From assembly GCF_001306135.1 (NCBI RefSeq), contig NZ_LGKP01000002.1, positions 40,530 to 104,529 on the forward strand: a stretch of 64,000 bases of DNA, in the 5' to 3' direction. A model generated the notes under the pieces. That model was not told the origin of the DNA and did no database searches. It was given only the letters and a program-made list of their open reading frames with translations. Each line of letters opens with the position of its first letter. Within the stretch, counting starts at the first letter, position 1. The translations under genes were made by a program, and so were the position numbers. This document shows, piece by piece, positions 63,439 through 64,000 of this stretch. This stretch comes from Herpetosiphon geysericola. Lineage in GTDB: Bacteria; Chloroflexota; Chloroflexia; Chloroflexales; Herpetosiphonaceae.

Positions 63439-63475
63439 AACCCTCGCTACCGCCTTGGTGGCGGGGGTTTGTTGT
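63439..63475 (+). terminator. Intrinsic terminator after the sigma gene
   Basis: AACCCTCGCTACC (63439-63451) pairs with GGTGGCGGGGGTT (63457-63469), two pairs being G-U, around GCCTT, and is followed by TGTTGTT. Confidence 0.75.
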
Positions 63476-63880
63476 TGATCCACGAAGCGACACGAAGTTA
63501 CACGAAGGACGGAAACCGCGAAGATCGCGAAGCATTATTTTTAGCCACGAATTGCACCGATTGATTTGATTATCGTTCCCATAGCCCAACGCCCATAGCC
63601 ATATGTTCTCTGCGCCGCTGCGTTAACAGCGTGATCCACGACGGCTTGTTTTTTTGCCACAAAGTGCCACAGATTGTTGGGATTATGTTCTATGCTCTAT
63701 GTTTTATGTTCTATGCTCTATGTTCTATTTAGCCACGAATTCCACGAATGCTCACTATTCATCCTTCATCCTTTCCAACTCTGCGCCTCTGCGTTCAATC
63801 CAAATCCTTTTTTAGTTACAAATAATGTCCCGATAGCCAAAAGCCCATAGCCATTAATCCCTGACCCCTAATCCCCATAG
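63476..63880. repeat. Gene-free spacer of dispersed words
   Basis: About 400 bases hold no credible gene. Words include gatccacgaagcgacacgaag, ccgcgaagatcgcgaagc, gccacgaattgcaccg, ctctgcgccgctgcgttaa (63608-63626) and ctctgcgcctctgcgttca (63779 on). At 63690-63730 there is a short tandem run of 'atgttctatgctct' type. Confidence 0.7.
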
Positions 63881-63923
63881 GTGGTAACTTAAGCTCTGAC
63901 AGGCTTAGGGATAGGCATACAAA

Positions 63924-63973
63924 GAACCTCGTGGTATGCTGGAAGCAATCACCCAACCAGCAGCACGAGGTTC
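63924..63973 (+). promoter_or_regulatory. Hairpin that hides the ribosome binding site of the last gene
   Basis: GAACCTCGTG (63924-63933) pairs perfectly with CACGAGGTTC (63964-63973); inside, TGCTGG (63937-63942) pairs with CCAGCA (63957-63962). The GAGG that precedes the ATG at 63977 lies in the stem. Such hairpins are known to limit translation of transposase genes. Confidence 0.6.
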
Positions 63974-63976
63974 CCC

Positions 63977-64000
63977 ATGCATTCTACCACACCACCCGCC
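63977..64000 (+). CDS. Start of a gene cut by the window edge, possibly a transposase
   Basis: Only eight codons are seen (MHSTTPPA). GAGG lies seven bases upstream, inside a hairpin. The context (start hidden in a hairpin, no neighbouring gene, junction with spacer words) suits an insertion sequence, but no transposase motif is visible in the window. No inverted terminal repeat could be set with confidence. Confidence 0.35.

Noticed and set aside
1..64000. CRISPR array
   Set aside because: The only regular arrays are the 225-bp tandem units and the 7-bp microsatellite; neither has the repeat-spacer pattern and there are no cas genes.

Overview
The window looks like chromosomal DNA of a filamentous gliding Chloroflexota, most likely Herpetosiphon or a close relative. 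This is inferred from protein style, gene order and near-balanced base composition, from exported proteins ending in a 'YLP' tail, and from intergenic spacers built of a few recurring 'words' (cacgaagg, gccacgaattcc, ctctgcgcctctgcgttaa, ggatgaagg, cagaagtcaaaa). No rRNA, tRNA, CRISPR array or prophage was seen. About 60 genes are supported, mostly housekeeping and signalling.

Layout. 1-3.1 kb: the 3' part of a hybrid histidine kinase whose gene tail is duplicated in a 225-bp tandem array with a REP-like two-hairpin element, then a HAD phosphatase and an aldo/keto reductase. 3.5-6.5 kb: a two-component operon whose short kinase has no extracellular sensor and is translationally coupled to a membrane-anchored TIM-barrel-like protein. 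6.5-13.6 kb: OsmC, an M20 peptidase, a cNMP-binding/SpoIIE phosphatase, an FAH-family hydrolase and a large secreted lysyl-endopeptidase-like protease with a good promoter and terminator. 13.7-19.4 kb: rpiB and tkt facing left; a Q/N/G-rich membrane protein and a DUF58 protein facing right; a small exported protein.

19.7-26.3 kb: the left-facing translation/transcription operon nusA-rnpM-infB-rbfA-nrnA-truB, without rimP, driven from a promoter with a leader hairpin. 26.3-28.6 kb: a small lipoprotein, a GNAT acetyltransferase and a CNNM/HlyC-type CBS membrane protein. 28.7-33.2 kb: a probable iron-uptake module (Fur-box-like site, consensus promoter, lipoprotein, FTR1 permease with a very large ectodomain and a structured leader), then a DoxX protein. 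33.3-36.6 kb: DUF5685 protein with a metallothionein-like cysteine tail, lgt, and a membrane-anchored gluzincin. 36.9-42.3 kb: nucleotidyltransferase/methyltransferase pair, a beta-propeller-like protein, an APH-family kinase behind an attenuator-like leader, and a LacI regulator.

42.4-48.7 kb: Zn-ribbon methyltransferase, DUF4256, then a coupled set (small Cys protein, lipB, PIG-L deacetylase, murJ) and a GAF-STAS protein. 48.8-49.2 kb: a heptanucleotide microsatellite of about 22 units. 49.3-56.8 kb: patatin phospholipase, a lipoprotein, a secreted FG-GAP protein, alpha/beta hydrolase, a small membrane protein, SRPBCC, moaA and an Mrp/ApbC ATPase. 57.4-61.4 kb: two DegV (FakB-like) proteins, FakA and an Asp23-like protein, i.e. 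a fatty-acid kinase module. 61.6-63.4 kb: rpmB with a very compact leader terminator, and a primary-type sigma-70 gene behind a long leader with a palindrome at the start site. The right edge cuts the first codons of a gene whose ribosome binding site lies in a hairpin, as in many transposase genes.

The strongest leads for something new are the attenuator-like leader at 39.9-40.2 kb, the cysteine tail of the DUF5685 protein, the gene-tail/REP tandem array, the Fur-box iron module and the shared C-terminal YLP tails.
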